The position numbers and the translations under genes were made by a program. A DNA stretch of 62,000 bases. Source: Cristatella mucedo. Lineage: Eukaryota; Bryozoa; Phylactolaemata; Cristatellidae. Within the stretch, counting starts at the first letter, position 1; every line of letters begins with the position of its first letter. The notes under the pieces were generated by a model. The model made no database searches. It saw nothing but the letters and a program-made list of their open reading frames with translations, and had not been told where the DNA came from. Positions 22,317-32,700 of this stretch are shown here, one piece after another. Location: positions 2,867,501 through 2,929,500 of the forward strand of contig WPIO01000028.1 of assembly GCA_009760855.2 (NCBI GenBank), read 5' to 3'.

Positions 22317-22482
22317 ATAAATAAAGAAGAAAAATATATAACATTTTTGTGAACGCACCAAGAAAACTAAATTTCTGTTCAGGCACTTCAAATGTGCATC
22401 AGGGCTCGAGCCCGAGACCTCAGCAAGACCTCGGTTGGAGGGAGCACCTTAGCCGCTGAATCAAACCAACTCGGCTGTAAAC
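22317..22482 (-). mobile_element. SINE-1 copy nested in LINE-A
   Basis: Reverse complement of SINE-1: B box near 22405-22415 ('gggctcgagcccg' on this strand), head end 'ctcggc' at 22475, decayed stem-loop near 22352-22395 and an A-rich left edge. It separates two parts of the antisense LINE-A. Confidence 0.82.
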
Positions 22483-22595
22483 AGCTAGAATCCATAAAGT
22501 GATTGGTACGATGCTTGGCCTGGTGGGGCAATAGATCTGATACGTAGGCTGGAGACAAAGAATGAAAGGACCTAAAAGAGAGCGATAAAACCTTG

Positions 22596-23922
22596 AGCTA
22601 GATCTGTCTGCTGCCTTCGACACCATTGATCAAGAAGTTCTGCTTGAACGACTGAGAACAACGATCGGTCTGGCAGACGAAGCACTGGCGTGGTTTAAAT
22701 CCTACTTGTCTGATCGTGTTCAATCCGTGTCGTGTGGGGATCAGGTCTCAGACATGAGAAGGGTCACCTGTGGAGTCCCTCAAGGGTCTGTACTAGGTCC
22801 CTTGCTGTTCTCCATTTATACGCAACCTCTGGGAAAAGTGATTAAGGCCCATGGAATAGGATATCACTTCTATGCTGACGATACTCAGTTGTATTTGTCA
22901 TTTAAACCGTCGGAATCTGCTGCAGCAACTGAGAAACTGAATGCTTGCCTTGCCGATATTCGATCCTGGATGTCGAAAAACTTCCTGAAATTAACTGACG
23001 ATAAAACCGAACTGCTTCTCATAGGACACCCTAAGCGTGTGGCTGGATTCAAAGGCTTTGCTCTTCTAATAGGCGATGCTATTGTGCGACCATCACCACG
23101 TGCTCGTAATCTAGGTGTCGTGTTCGACAGCTGCCTCAATTTCAAAAGCTTCATTCAGAAGACTGCCTCTACAGCTAGCCATCACATCCGATCCCTATCC
23201 AAGATTAGGAGCTGTCTTCAACAGTGGCTTGTAAAAAATTTAACTAGCTCTTTAGTTCTGTCTCGGCTTGATTATTGTAATTCCCTTTTGGCTGGGCTAC
23301 CAAAGAAAGCTATTATGCCACTACAGCGGACTATGAATATGGCTGCAAGGCTGGTCTTCAAGTCCCAGCGGTTTGAGCACGTGTCACCTTTGCTGGAAGA
23401 GCTAGGATGGTTGCCGGTTGAGCAAAGGATACGGAGCAAAGTTCTTACGCTGACCCACAAGGCACGCCACGGCTTGGCTCCTTCATACCTAGCTGAACTG
23501 CTACATCAGTTTCAGCCTGTTCGCGCCCTCAGGTCCTGCGTGGACAATAAATTAGCTGTCCCATTCCTCCGCTTAAAGACAGTTGGCGACAGAAGCTTTA
23601 GCTCTGCAGGTCCTAGACTGTGGAACTCGCTTCCACAATTCTTACGCAACGACATCTACTGTCCAACTGCCGACTATGGCACATCTTTTTCAGCGGTCCT
23701 GAACTGCTACTTCTATGCTACTCACTACCTCAACTGCTCTCCTAACTCTGCTATGCTTCCCACTTTCTCTTTGTTGCGTGAGACGAAGTCTGTTGGCTAC
23801 CGAATGCGTACCGAAAGCCGCTTAGGCTGTGAGGGCGCTATACAAAACTCTCCAGCGCAACGCCCACATGGTCTTTGTGACTTTGTGGAGTTACTGACGG
23901 AGAGACATTACATTACATTACA
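22596..23922 (+). mobile_element. LINE-B copy, 5'-truncated, best preserved
   Basis: An L2/CR1-like element distinct from LINE-A. It starts inside the reverse transcriptase at '[18 protein letters not shown]' and runs through [29 protein letters not shown] and the C-terminal '[13 protein letters not shown]', '[10 protein letters not shown]', '[10 protein letters not shown]' region to a short 3' end and an (ACATT)n tail at 23905-23922. It is inserted in an antisense LINE-A. The catalytic aspartates are intact, but endonuclease and early reverse transcriptase blocks are absent. Confidence 0.93.
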
Positions 23923-24226
23923 TAACTCAGTGTATTGCTCGACTGGAAGCCGGTGCAGGTCGGCGAGAAGTGGTGTGACGTGGCAACTACGAAGCTCGCG
24001 ACAGACAAGCCTAGCTGCAGAGTTTTGCATCAGCTGTAAGCGCCTGATTGCACAAGCCGGTATACCAGCAAGCAGTTTCATAGAAACGTTAAAGCAATTC
24101 ATAAATTTTTATTTATATCCAATGCCTACTACTGACAGTGATGCTGCATTAGTAGTATGGGTTAGGGAAAAACAACTTTATTCTGCAGCTTTTGAAAATT
24201 CCCGCGTTTTACTTTCAATTATTTAA
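22706..24226 (+). pseudogene. LINE-B reverse transcriptase with read-through into antisense LINE-A
   Basis: A 506-codon open frame. About the first 400 codons are LINE-B. Sister copies at 50102 and 60335 have a TAA after 'CAIQNSPA'; here that codon is CAA, so translation continues through the ACATT tail and then through antisense LINE-A ('RCRSARSGV', 'RQTSLAAEF') and unique DNA to 24226. The apparent protein is therefore chimeric and the tail has no biological family. Treat as a broken element. Confidence 0.9.
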
Positions 24227-25282
24227 TAATGCAGTAAAGGGGGCAAATCGATATAGGCTCATAGTCAGCTCTTCCGTGATGAGTGGTAACAAATTAATAT
24301 TTGCGGTCTGACATTTCAGACCTACCATAAGGCTTATTGGAGCCACACTCAGTCGATTCTATGTGTACTTTGACAGGCCTCTTGCACCCTCATTCATTGT
24401 GTAGGGATTCATTCTCTTGCTTCCAGTTAGTGAGTGGTTGCAACACAAACCCTTCCTCTGCGGATCCAAGATCCTGCTGCTTATTTCCTCAATTCTTAGA
24501 CGATATCCCCATCATCTCTTCGGCTGCCGTGTCAGATTTTATATTTCCCGCCTTCATATAGATCCTTGTCCACTCTTCCAACTTCCCTAAGTGCGAAACT
24601 CAGCTACCGTTGATGGATCTAAGTTACATACACGATATTCATAATAGTATTATTAGTATTATTAATATTAAAATCTAAGAGTCGAGTGATTATTTGAAAT
24701 TTAGGTTATTAATATTGACGCAGTGCTTCAAGCAGCTCCAAAACAGCATTGATATTTAAAACCTCGTAATATTATTCCATTAAAGACCTTTTCAGGGTTT
24801 CAAATTAACTTGGGACCGATTCTCAGAGTCCCAGTCCAATGTAGCATAAATTTTCGATATCAGCATCAATAATATGGATTTTTGGACATTATCCAGGAGT
24901 AACAATTCGTAGTAATTCTTAGAAATTATTTAAATCTGCAGTATCTACTTCAAATACTGTTCTCAACTTTACCATTTGCTTGTGCCCTGGAAGTCTGACA
25001 CCTATAGATCAGGGCCATAAAAATCTATTTTTTTATTCACATTTTTACAAACTGAGAGGGCTCATCAGCATCTTTTAGTATCCATAAGTGACGCCTATTT
25101 GTCATTGTTGCACTCCACATATAACTTGACCATATGTGCCAATTCTCCCAGACTGTTGTTAATAGAGCTATTCCTGCTATACCAATACTACTGATAACTG
25201 TTAACTTGCTAGTACCAAATAAAAGACGAATCGAAATTTTCAAGTTTCTGACCAATGATAACCGAATGCATCGTCGTTTTAA
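24079..25282. other. Stretch without a supported gene (contains G2)
   Basis: AT-rich DNA. 24330-24600 is the diverged duplicate G2 of 17290-17560. The part next to 25283 may be 5' sequence of the hAT element below, but I could not find the matching left inverted terminus. Confidence 0.45.
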
Positions 25283-26060
25283 GTGTCTGGAAACTTAAAA
25301 ATCCTATTTAGTTTGTGTGGCATTAGTCTTTTTAGGTCCCGGAAACTAATTGACATTCCTAATGACAGCAATTTGAAAACTGCTTATGATCAGCATGACC
25401 TTGTTACCTTTTACAAGCAGCATGTTTCATCAGATTATTTTCCTAACCTAGCCAAACAAGCTTGCAGGTATATTGCACTTTTTGGCAGCACATATTGCTG
25501 TGAACAGCTTTTTTCCAGACTGAAAAACGTGAAAGCAAAGACTCGATCAGTTCTCACAGATGAACATTTATCAGGAATCCTTAGAATTGCCACATCCACT
25601 GTTGCAGCAGATGTCGACTTTTTATGCAAACAGAAACAATGCCAGATATCTCATTGATGCCTGCAGTGCAGAAGACATTGAATACCTGTGCCATTTAATT
25701 AATCTGAAGACATTAATATTATGTGAGTCCTTGTCATGGAATTTTGTAAGTTTTATAAGTTTCTGTCTTCATGTTATTAAAATAAAAATCCAAAAGTAAA
25801 AGATTGGCCATAATATCTATCGAATTATTTTCCAGGACACATGATTAAATTTTTATTATATATTATTTTTTTAATTATAATAATGCTAAAAAATACTATT
25901 GTATTGCGGTTTATTTATTAATTATAATAGTCATAGTCATACTAAATTGCGATCTTATTTTCTGATGCGGTCAACTACGCCAATTTACATGTGGCCCCCC
26001 CCCCGGCCCTTTTAAATTTAGGAAATGTCGCTCCCCAACGCTAAAAGGTTGGACACCCTG
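25283..26060 (+). mobile_element. hAT DNA transposon, 3' part
   Basis: A 124-codon frame (25283-25657) ends with the hAT dimerisation domain: 'FGSTYCCEQLFSRLKNVKAK', 'RSVLTDEHLSGILRIATS', then 'DVDFLCKQKQCQ'. About 400 AT-rich bases later the element closes with the terminal sequence 'aaaggttggacaccctg' (26044-26060), typical of hAT inverted termini. Immediately after it, 'gtatagag' replaces 'gtacgaag' of LINE-B, consistent with an 8-base target duplication inside LINE-B. The catalytic DDE core upstream and the left terminus were not found, so this is a fragment or a heavily decayed copy. Confidence 0.82.
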
Positions 26061-26550
26061 GTATAGAGGCTCCAAGCCGTGGTGGGCCTTGTGGGTCAGC
26101 ATAAGAACTTGGTTCTGTATCCGTTGATCAACCGGCAGCTATCCTAGCTCTTTTAGAAAAGGAGACGCATGGCTAACCCCCTGGAATTTTCAAACTACCC
26201 TTGCAGCCATATTCATAGCCATCGGCAGTTACGTAGTTGCTTTTTTCGGTAGCCCAGCCGAAAGGGAATTACAGTAATCTAACCGAGACGGAAGTAAAGC
26301 GCTAGTTAAATTGGTTGCAAGCCACCGTGGAACACAGATTTTAATCTTAAGGATAGGACGTTATGGCTAGCTGGGGAAGAAGTCAAGCTTTTAATATTTA
26401 GGCAGTTAATAAAAACGACACCTAAATTTCGAGCACCTGGTTATCATCGCACAACACCATAATTTATTAGAAGACCAATGCCTTCTAATCCAGCCGTATG
26501 CTACGGTTGTACTACGAGCAGTAGTTCAATTTTATTAATCTGGGGTAACA
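26061..26550 (-). mobile_element. LINE-B, antisense, decayed
   Basis: Resumes LINE-B directly right of the hAT terminus ('gctccaagccgtggtgggcc') and runs backwards through the C-terminal and middle part of the protein region, comparable with 30620-31100. Numerous substitutions and indels. The 3' end that should lie to the left of the hAT element was not found. Confidence 0.8.
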
Positions 26551-26989
26551 GGTGAATGCTAGAGCTATTTATGATCATGAATACTTCCGTTTGGTCTAAG
26601 CAGAACACAGTCACAGTTACATCTCTACAGCCCTATCGTAATACGCCATACAGTTTAGTTAGATGACTACCCAGCTTATTCCAAGTCCTAGCCTTATAAA
26701 AACGAAAGGACACCGAATAAATACATGCTGTGCTTGGGGTTTTACAACTGGTTATCATCGGTCTTGAAACTTTTAACACACCTATTGTTCATTTAAGAGA
26801 CTATTGGCTAAACTAATGCGAATAATTTAGCAGACTCCACTTGTTTTGTGGTCACTTGAATCGTCAGAAATGGCAGTAAGTTAGGCAGAAATATACATCT
26901 ACATAATCCTGTAACAGATCAATAAATGAGACTAGTAGCTCATCTAGTGTGGATAACTTTGTACTTTTCATTTTCAACTTATAACAGTG

Positions 26990-27100
26990 ATAATAATAAT
27001 ATATTTATAGCGCCCTCAGATAGCGCTATTTTATCCTTTGCGATGTAAATATGCTGTAAAGGTTGCATGACCATAAGGCTAGCGGTAACCTTCACCGTGT
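26990..27100 (-). mobile_element. LINE-A 3' end remnant in D1
   Basis: 'ataataataatat', then 'tagcgccctcagatagc' and 'gatgtaaatatgctgtaaag' are the reverse complement of the LINE-A tail, stem-loop and adjacent 3' region. The D2 counterpart is 46255-46370. Confidence 0.7.
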
Positions 27101-27552
27101 CATAATGTATCGTTGTTTCTTGGTCCCTTGCACCTTATCATCATGCATTTGCATGCAAATGGTAATAACAACGACCGGGCAAAGCCGGTAAGAAACAGGC
27201 GATTAATCGATCAATTTTGAAATTCGCCATTGTAAGCTATCTTTTAAGGAATTGGCTCTATTTATCTACAACCTGTAAGTGCTCGTAGCATTACGTGCTC
27301 AAGAAATGTTGCCTCCCATAAGATGAAATAGCACAACTAGTGAATATCAAGAGACAAGCCATTTTGCATAAATATTATTTATTCTTAGAGTGAAAATCTT
27401 CAAACAGTACACTTTTAAATCAGTTGGGGCACATTATTTTTAGCTATTGCTCCTCATTTATTGTCCATTGAACTCACTTGGTGTTAAGCGACACCATTTT
27501 CACATGTATTAAAATCAGTGGCGGCAGTTGCATTGCCTAGTAAATCACTTAC

Positions 27553-27780
27553 AAAAATAACTGCGCGGCCTGTACGAGCAAATGTTTGTATACAACTGTT
27601 TGGAGAAACTGCGATTACGAAAGACTCGTTTTGCAGTAATATGTTTCTTTTCCGGGGTGCCTTGGATAGTTCCAGCTTGGACAGTGACTGATTGCAGTTG
27701 ATCCGGCGATGACACAGGCATTTTATCTAAATCGATAGAGAGTGGCAACATAAAATTGAACTGAATATGTATGCAATGTA
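27553..27780 (-). CDS. Candidate downstream exon of the D1 secreted-protein gene (weak)
   Basis: An open minus-strand frame from an 'atattcag' (possible splice acceptor, also present in D2 near 47025) to a good donor match, GTAAGT, at 27552-27547. Its translation shares 'PDQLQ.VT', 'QGTPEKK' and 'SYFC' with D2 (46774-47030). However, D1/D2 differences are not biased to third codon positions, and the phase (0) does not fit the phase-1 donor of the exon at 28275. Either an exon is missing between them or this is chance. Confidence 0.2.
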
Positions 27781-28274
27781 AGCGTTTCCCCCAGCTTATG
27801 ACAATTAAAAATATTATTGCTGTAATAGCGAGCGAAATTGACCTACCGAAAAGTTTTTATTAAAGTGAACATGTCAGCTAAGATTTCGTAAGTAGCCATC
27901 GTAATAATAGCTTGTAAAGTAGTCTAATCGTTTTACCATTCAATCTCATACCCTAAATTTTTTTGCTAATCCTAATGGATGACAGAAATAAAATGAAATT
28001 TAATTGTATTTGAGTAGTGAGAACTGGAAAACCCGTATTCAATGTGGTCCAGAAAACTATCAGCTCACCAATACTATGCTTCAGTGAAGCAAACAAACAT
28101 ATTTCTTGAAGAGTACCGACGATTACCAAGACAATCTTACATCTATAATGCGCTCGATTTCTCTCTAATAAACCACCAACCAAATAATCACAAGTGACAG
28201 CTTTTTCAACGATATCAAAATAGCTCTACATATCAGCTACAATCACCATTGCTTTGCTGAAGTTTATTACCTAC

Positions 28275-28344
28275 CTGGATATGATGCTGATAAAATTGGA
28301 GCAGACAATGCAGCTCCCGTCAATAGTAGTAAGACAGCGTTCAT
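28275..28344 (-). CDS. Candidate signal-peptide exon (first coding exon), D1 copy
   Basis: Reading the minus strand, ATG at 28344 is preceded by 'gaaggaa' and followed by 23 codons starting MNAVLLLLTGAALSAP, a hydrophobic core typical of a secretion signal, and then CCAG|GTAGGT, a splice-donor match with the intron in phase 1. The D2 paralogue at 47519-47588 has exactly the same 70-base length, the same start context, the same donor position and a near-identical beginning (MNAVLLLTTGAALF). A phase-1 intron after the signal is common in genes for small secreted proteins. The remaining exons are not identified, so the product is unknown. No transcript evidence is available here. Confidence 0.45.
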
Positions 28345-28394
28345 TTCCTTCTTCCTTAAATAAAATTCGTGTTCATCCGCTTGTTACAATACAA

Positions 28395-28470
28395 TATTAA
28401 TAATAACAATAATGCGCTTGATAAAGCACCCTTAAAGAACTCAATCTCTTTCTAGATTCTCTACATTTCT
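28395..28470 (-). mobile_element. LINE-A 3' end remnant
   Basis: 'aataataacaataatgcgcttgataaagc' plus 'gaactcaatctctttctag' are the reverse complement of the LINE-A tail and stem-loop. It lies just upstream (in minus orientation) of the candidate signal-peptide exon and has no obvious counterpart at the matching place in D2. Confidence 0.75.
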
Positions 28471-28633
28471 GCAAAGGAACAAGCCGTTTCGTAAAAATAT
28501 CATTTTTTTGGGCCAATAAATTAATTCTAGCGCTAGGATGGTGAGAGCAAACCTTTGCTTAAAAATTCAAAACAATGTATGAAGACACTATTGAAGTATA
28601 TATTGCTTTATTCAACTCTGAGATGTGACTTGA

Positions 28634-29029
28634 CTAGATTTTTCTATTTGCGTAATCGAATATCAGTAGCATTAATCCTATCATTAAGCTCAAATTGTCA
28701 TAACGGCTAACGTGATAAACCTTTTTCTTGTGTGAAGCCACAAAATTATTTGACGCGTAACTGGCACCTCGACATAGACAATCAATATTGATCCAACTCA
28801 CATAACGCCTTAACTCAAGCTGAGGTAATGGGTTGTACAATTTCAATGCTACTTTTCCTCTGACAACAACGTCAACAGCAAAGTCAAACCTGCAGCACTG
28901 CCATTTCCGGGCGGGCGCATACGGGAATAACGCATTGAAGTTGATACCTTCATTTGTTATATTCTCTTTTGACTCTTTAAACTCGCTAGTCTTAAGGTGC
29001 TTGCCAGCACACACGTACAGTTGATGCAA
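28634..29029 (-). CDS. 131-codon candidate ORF, broken in D2 (doubtful)
   Basis: Open minus-strand frame with segments 'RKWQCCRFDFAVDVVVRGKV' and 'YVSWINIDCLCRG'. The D2 counterpart (about 47800-48160, minus strand) aligns at DNA level but has several stops in that frame. No domain recognised; no signal peptide. It is upstream of the candidate exon at 28344, and a LINE-A remnant lies between. Could be an exon lost in D2 or a chance frame. Confidence 0.2.
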   Translation of the reverse strand: MHQLYVCAGKHLKTSEFKESKENITNEGINFNALFPYAPARKWQCCRFDFAVDVVVRGKVALKLYNPLPQLELRRYVSWINIDCLCRGASYASNNFVASHKKKVYHVSRYDNLSLMIGLMLLIFDYANRKI

Positions 29030-29272
29030 ACCTCAGCACCTAGGCTTGTCCGTAGTGAACATCACAGTTTCCATATTACAGAGCATGCCACCCATATGCA
29101 AAGGGTCCCTAGCTTGTAGTGTACCGACGCGAAGGTTTTGCCACTCACGCTTCGCACTCGCGGCATTATCTTGTTAAGGCCAAACAATCGGAACTACTTC
29201 CTAATTAGGCAACTTCCCAACCCCTCTGATGACTCAAACTGTTTAGATGTGGTTCCAACAAACTTTAATTCC
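29030..29272 (+). mobile_element. LINE-A fragment, decayed, shared with D2
   Basis: 'cacctaggcttgtccgtagtgaacatcacagtt...' follows the LINE-A text coding '[11 protein letters not shown]' with many changes. The counterpart in D2 is 48165-48400, so this insertion predates the D duplication. Confidence 0.7.
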
Positions 29273-29413
29273 GCCGAGCTGGTTTGGTCTAGTGGTTAAG
29301 GTGCTCGCCCCGACCAAGGTCTGACTGAGGTCGTGGGCTCGAGCCCCGAGGCATATGTGAAGCGCCTGAATAGAGATTAAGTTCTCTTTGTGTGCTATAT
29401 AAATGAATTATAT
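29273..29413 (+). mobile_element. SINE-1 copy, private to D1
   Basis: Full head 'gccgagctggtttggtctag', B box 'gggctcgagcccc', LINE-A-like stem-loop with a damaged right arm ('tgtgct' instead of 'gggcgct'), tail 'ataaatgaatta'. D2 has no insertion at the matching position near 48430, so it arrived after the duplication or was lost in D2. Confidence 0.9.
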
Positions 29414-30187
29414 TAAATCATTCGGAACCTATTATTACAGTTAGAATGCACCGAACTCCTAAAACTATAAGATAAAAAAGTCACAAAATTCTTAGCTTAA
29501 AGACAACGAGATAAAAGCAAAAAACCACATGTTCATCTGTTTATAAACCACATGTAAGATTGGTCTGTAGAAAACGTCAATTGTATGGCTTTACATGCTG
29601 ACCACTTTTTGCATGTTAAGTGAATACCTTGATAGGGTACCTATGTAGCATAATTACACTGTCAAGTAATATATTTCTCAGGGGGCAGGTTAGGATTTTA
29701 TTTTTGATATAATCGTCATTGTTACTAACATGTTGCTGTGATCTAATCTCTTTTAAGTTGGCTTGTGTGCTTCCTTAACTCATCCTAATTTATTTTAAGA
29801 TGACACTTCTCTGTTTTCATGATCTCATGACTTTATGATTTCCTAAGTTTAAACGTGGTATTAGATTCAATTGCTAGCTGAGATCTTATCGGTGTATTTA
29901 CTAATCGCTTCGAAACGGTTGTCAAAGTAAACTCGTAATATTCTTAAATAGTTATTATGCAATCTAAACCATGCATTGCACAAAATCATTGCAAATAAAA
30001 TTGAAGCATTGGGAGTTGTACGTGAGATAGCACTTCTATTTTTATAAATAGCTTCGTTAATTGCAGATAATTTAGTTTTGTCTACTTGTTTTTACAATGC
30101 ATACTCGCTATCTCTCCCGTGCAATCTCAATCAAATGCTTTCCTATTCATGCACATTACACATACTTATACCTGAAACGAGTTCTAA

Positions 30188-31246
30188 TGTAATGTAATGT
30201 ATCTCCGTCAGTAACTCCACAAAGTCACAAAGACCATGTGGGTGTTACGCAGGAGAGTTTTGTATAGCGCCCTCACAGCCTAGGCGGCTTTCGGTACGCA
30301 TTCGGTACCCAACAGACTTCGTCTCACGCAACAAAGAGAAAGTGGGAAGCATAGCAGAGTTAGGAGAGCAGTTGAGGTAGTGAGTAGCTTGGAAGTAGCA
30401 GCTCAGGACCGCTGAAAAAGATGAGCCAAAGTCGGCAGTAGTAGAGTAGTTGTCGTTGAGTAAGAATTGTGGAAGCGAGTTTTACAGTCTAGGACCTGCA
30501 GAGCTAAAGCTCCTGTCGCCAACTGTCTTTAAGCGGAGGAATGGGACAGCTAATTTATTGTCCACACAGGACCTCAGGGCACGAACAGGCTGAAACTGAT
30601 GCAGCAGTTTAGCTAGGTACGAAGGAGCCAAGCCGTGGTGGGCCTTGTGGGTCAGCGTAAGAACTTTGCTCTCCTTTGCTCAACCGGCAACCATCCTAGC
30701 TCTTTCAGCAAAGGTGACACGTGCTCAAACCGCTGGGACTTGAAGACCAGCCTTGCAGCCATATTCATAGTCTGCTGTAGTGGCATAATAGCTTTCTTTG
30801 GCAGCCCAGCCAAAAGGGAATTACAATAATCAAGCCGAGACAGAACTAAAGAGCTAGTTAAATTTTTTACAAGCCACTGTTGAAGACAGCTCCTAATCTT
30901 GGATAGGGATCGGATGTGATGGCTGGCTGTAGAGGCAGTCTTCTGAATGAAGCTTTTGAAATTGGGGCAGCTGTCGAACACGACACCTAGATTACGAGCA
31001 CGTGGTGAAGGTCGCACATCAGCATCACCTATTAGAAGAGCAAAGCCTTTTAATTCAGCCACGCGCTTAGGGTGTCCTATGAGCAGCAGTTCGGTTTTAT
31101 CGTCATTTAATTTCAGGAAGTTTTTCGACATCCAGGATCGAATATCGGCAAGGCAAGCATTCAGTTTCTCAGTTGCTGCAGCAGATTCTGACGGTTTAAA
31201 TGACAAATACAACTGAGCATCGTCAGCATAGAAGTGATATCCTCCA
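30188..31246 (-). mobile_element. LINE-B, antisense, 5'-truncated, private to D1
   Basis: Left end is the 3' tail 'taatgtaatgtaatg', then reversed LINE-B to 31246, where the sense reading begins at 'YHFYADDAQLYLSF' (one change from FYADDTQLY). There is a small deletion/frameshift in 'LPVEQRRAKFLR' where full copies have '[10 protein letters not shown]'. Flanking D-unit sequence continues on both sides without it in D2 (around 54715), so it is a later insertion. Confidence 0.92.
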
Positions 31247-32700
31247 TGCCTTAATGCAAGCTCAAATCTTTGAATTTTCGCACTGCATGTGCTAGTGACA
31301 TTCATGAATGCATTGCAGAAAACTGTCTCAAAATGATGGAAGACTTATAACGTCTCAAGTCACAATAATGATAACCAAGAAAATTTGTTTAGGGCCCTCA
31401 GATAAATCCATCTCTTTCTAGACATTTTACGGGCTCTGTAAAGGAACCGTGTCAGTGTGCTTAGTTTTAACTTTCACTGACTTGGCAGGAAAAAATATTC
31501 CAAAGAACGTTCGCATGGACGGCAAATGAGTGACAAATAGGGGGATTTCGGTGTTTTTAAATCAAGGCACCGCTGATAGGCACGAGACAGATGAACAGGT
31601 AGTACTGTGCCAAGCTCGATACTGAATTGTCACAAATAGTTATTATCGCGCAAGAGAATAGCTGACCAGGATTGGGGTGTTTGATAATTGAAGTTCATAT
31701 CCTACTCGATCGGAAACAAGTGGAGGTCGATGAGAAGTTGTGTAATGTTACAGACAGTCTCCATAGGAAAGCTTAGCTTTCGAGTTTTGGATCAACTATG
31801 ACCTTCCAATTAGGCATGCAGAAAGGCCTGCATCTAGTTAGTTAGTGATGCCTAGAAGGGAGATAACAAACTCGGTGAATATGCAGACCGGCTTAGATGT
31901 GATCTTATTTAAATTAGGTTTGCAGCGAATCGAGCTGGTAATGGAAGATGGCTTTAGCCGACCCGCCCCCCCAACAGAAATTGACCAGCAAGCCACTCTC
32001 TGCAGCCTGGCTAGATCCGTCCCTTTCCTCATCCCAGAAAGCCTTTTATTCATCCCTTTCGTAAAGAAGGACTACGAGAGCTTCTTGAAGTAACAGATCT
32101 ATAATACCGTTTTACAGAAAAATAACCTGCATGCATTAATTTATTCGAAAATTGCGAACTTGTGCATATAAAGGCTGCAGCTACGACTTTGTAGATGTTT
32201 TAATTTGCTTTCTCCACTAGTATCGACCACCTTGGCGTCAGAATCCGCACGCATTACATTAGCTGCGTTTGTTACTAAGAAATTTGATTGTTTCTTAGCT
32301 GCTGCTGCAGCAGCGCCTTTATATTACCGCTATGTTCCCTATTTGACCAGTATACAATTGCGATCGATGGCATCATCTTCAGTTGATAGCCCCGCCCGAA
32401 TGACTTCCAGCAAGGCTATCTTGCCGGTTGGAAATCGTTAGCCCCTACCCTTCCTTCCAGGAAAGCGACTAGAAAGCCTATCTTTCATGCACCAGGCGTT
32501 GTACCTACTGTTTTCCCGCGATCCACGGTAGCTCATTAGAAGCGGCAACAGAGCTTTCATTAGTGGTGACCGTGTATATAAAACTGCTGCATAGCCTTCT
32601 CCTTCAGCTAGCCATCAACGGTAATCGTGAAGTTGATTTTTCGAAGAGATCTAGGGGCAACTTTTAGTCTACATATATTACTTTAAAAGGCTGACAGCAT
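31247..32700. repeat. D1/E1 continuation with LINE-A remnant
   Basis: 31247-31700 continues D1 (counterpart 54715-55010). 31375-31840 includes a decayed antisense LINE-A 3' part ('ccctcagataaatccatctctttctag'). 31840-32460 resembles 39990-40560 (E2), for example around 'gagcttcttgaa' / 'gagcttctcgaa'. The 78-codon frame 32205-32441 with an alanine run has no clear counterpart. No gene supported. Confidence 0.5.

Larger units (their letters stand above)
21930..24078 (-). mobile_element. LINE-A, antisense, twice interrupted
   Basis: LINE-A antisense segments lie at 21930-22316, 22483-22595 and 23923-24078 and join up in order when the intervening sequences are removed. The first gap is a SINE-1, the second a sense LINE-B. 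Left end is the LINE-A 3' terminus with stem-loop near 21958-22000; right end is a 5' truncation near the region coding 'ACAIRRLQL'. Divergence from 13432-14729 marks it as older than the two elements nested in it. Confidence 0.88.
26600..30187. repeat. D1: segmental duplicate of D2 (45870-55220)
   Basis: Ordered alignment with 45870-48810, 50370-50540 and 54540-54720, continuing right of the LINE-B at 31247. Shared older insertions (LINE-A ends at 26990 and 29030) are present in both copies; the SINE-1 at 29273 and the LINE-B at 30188 are private to D1. It contains the candidate signal-peptide exon at 28275-28344. Confidence 0.8.
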
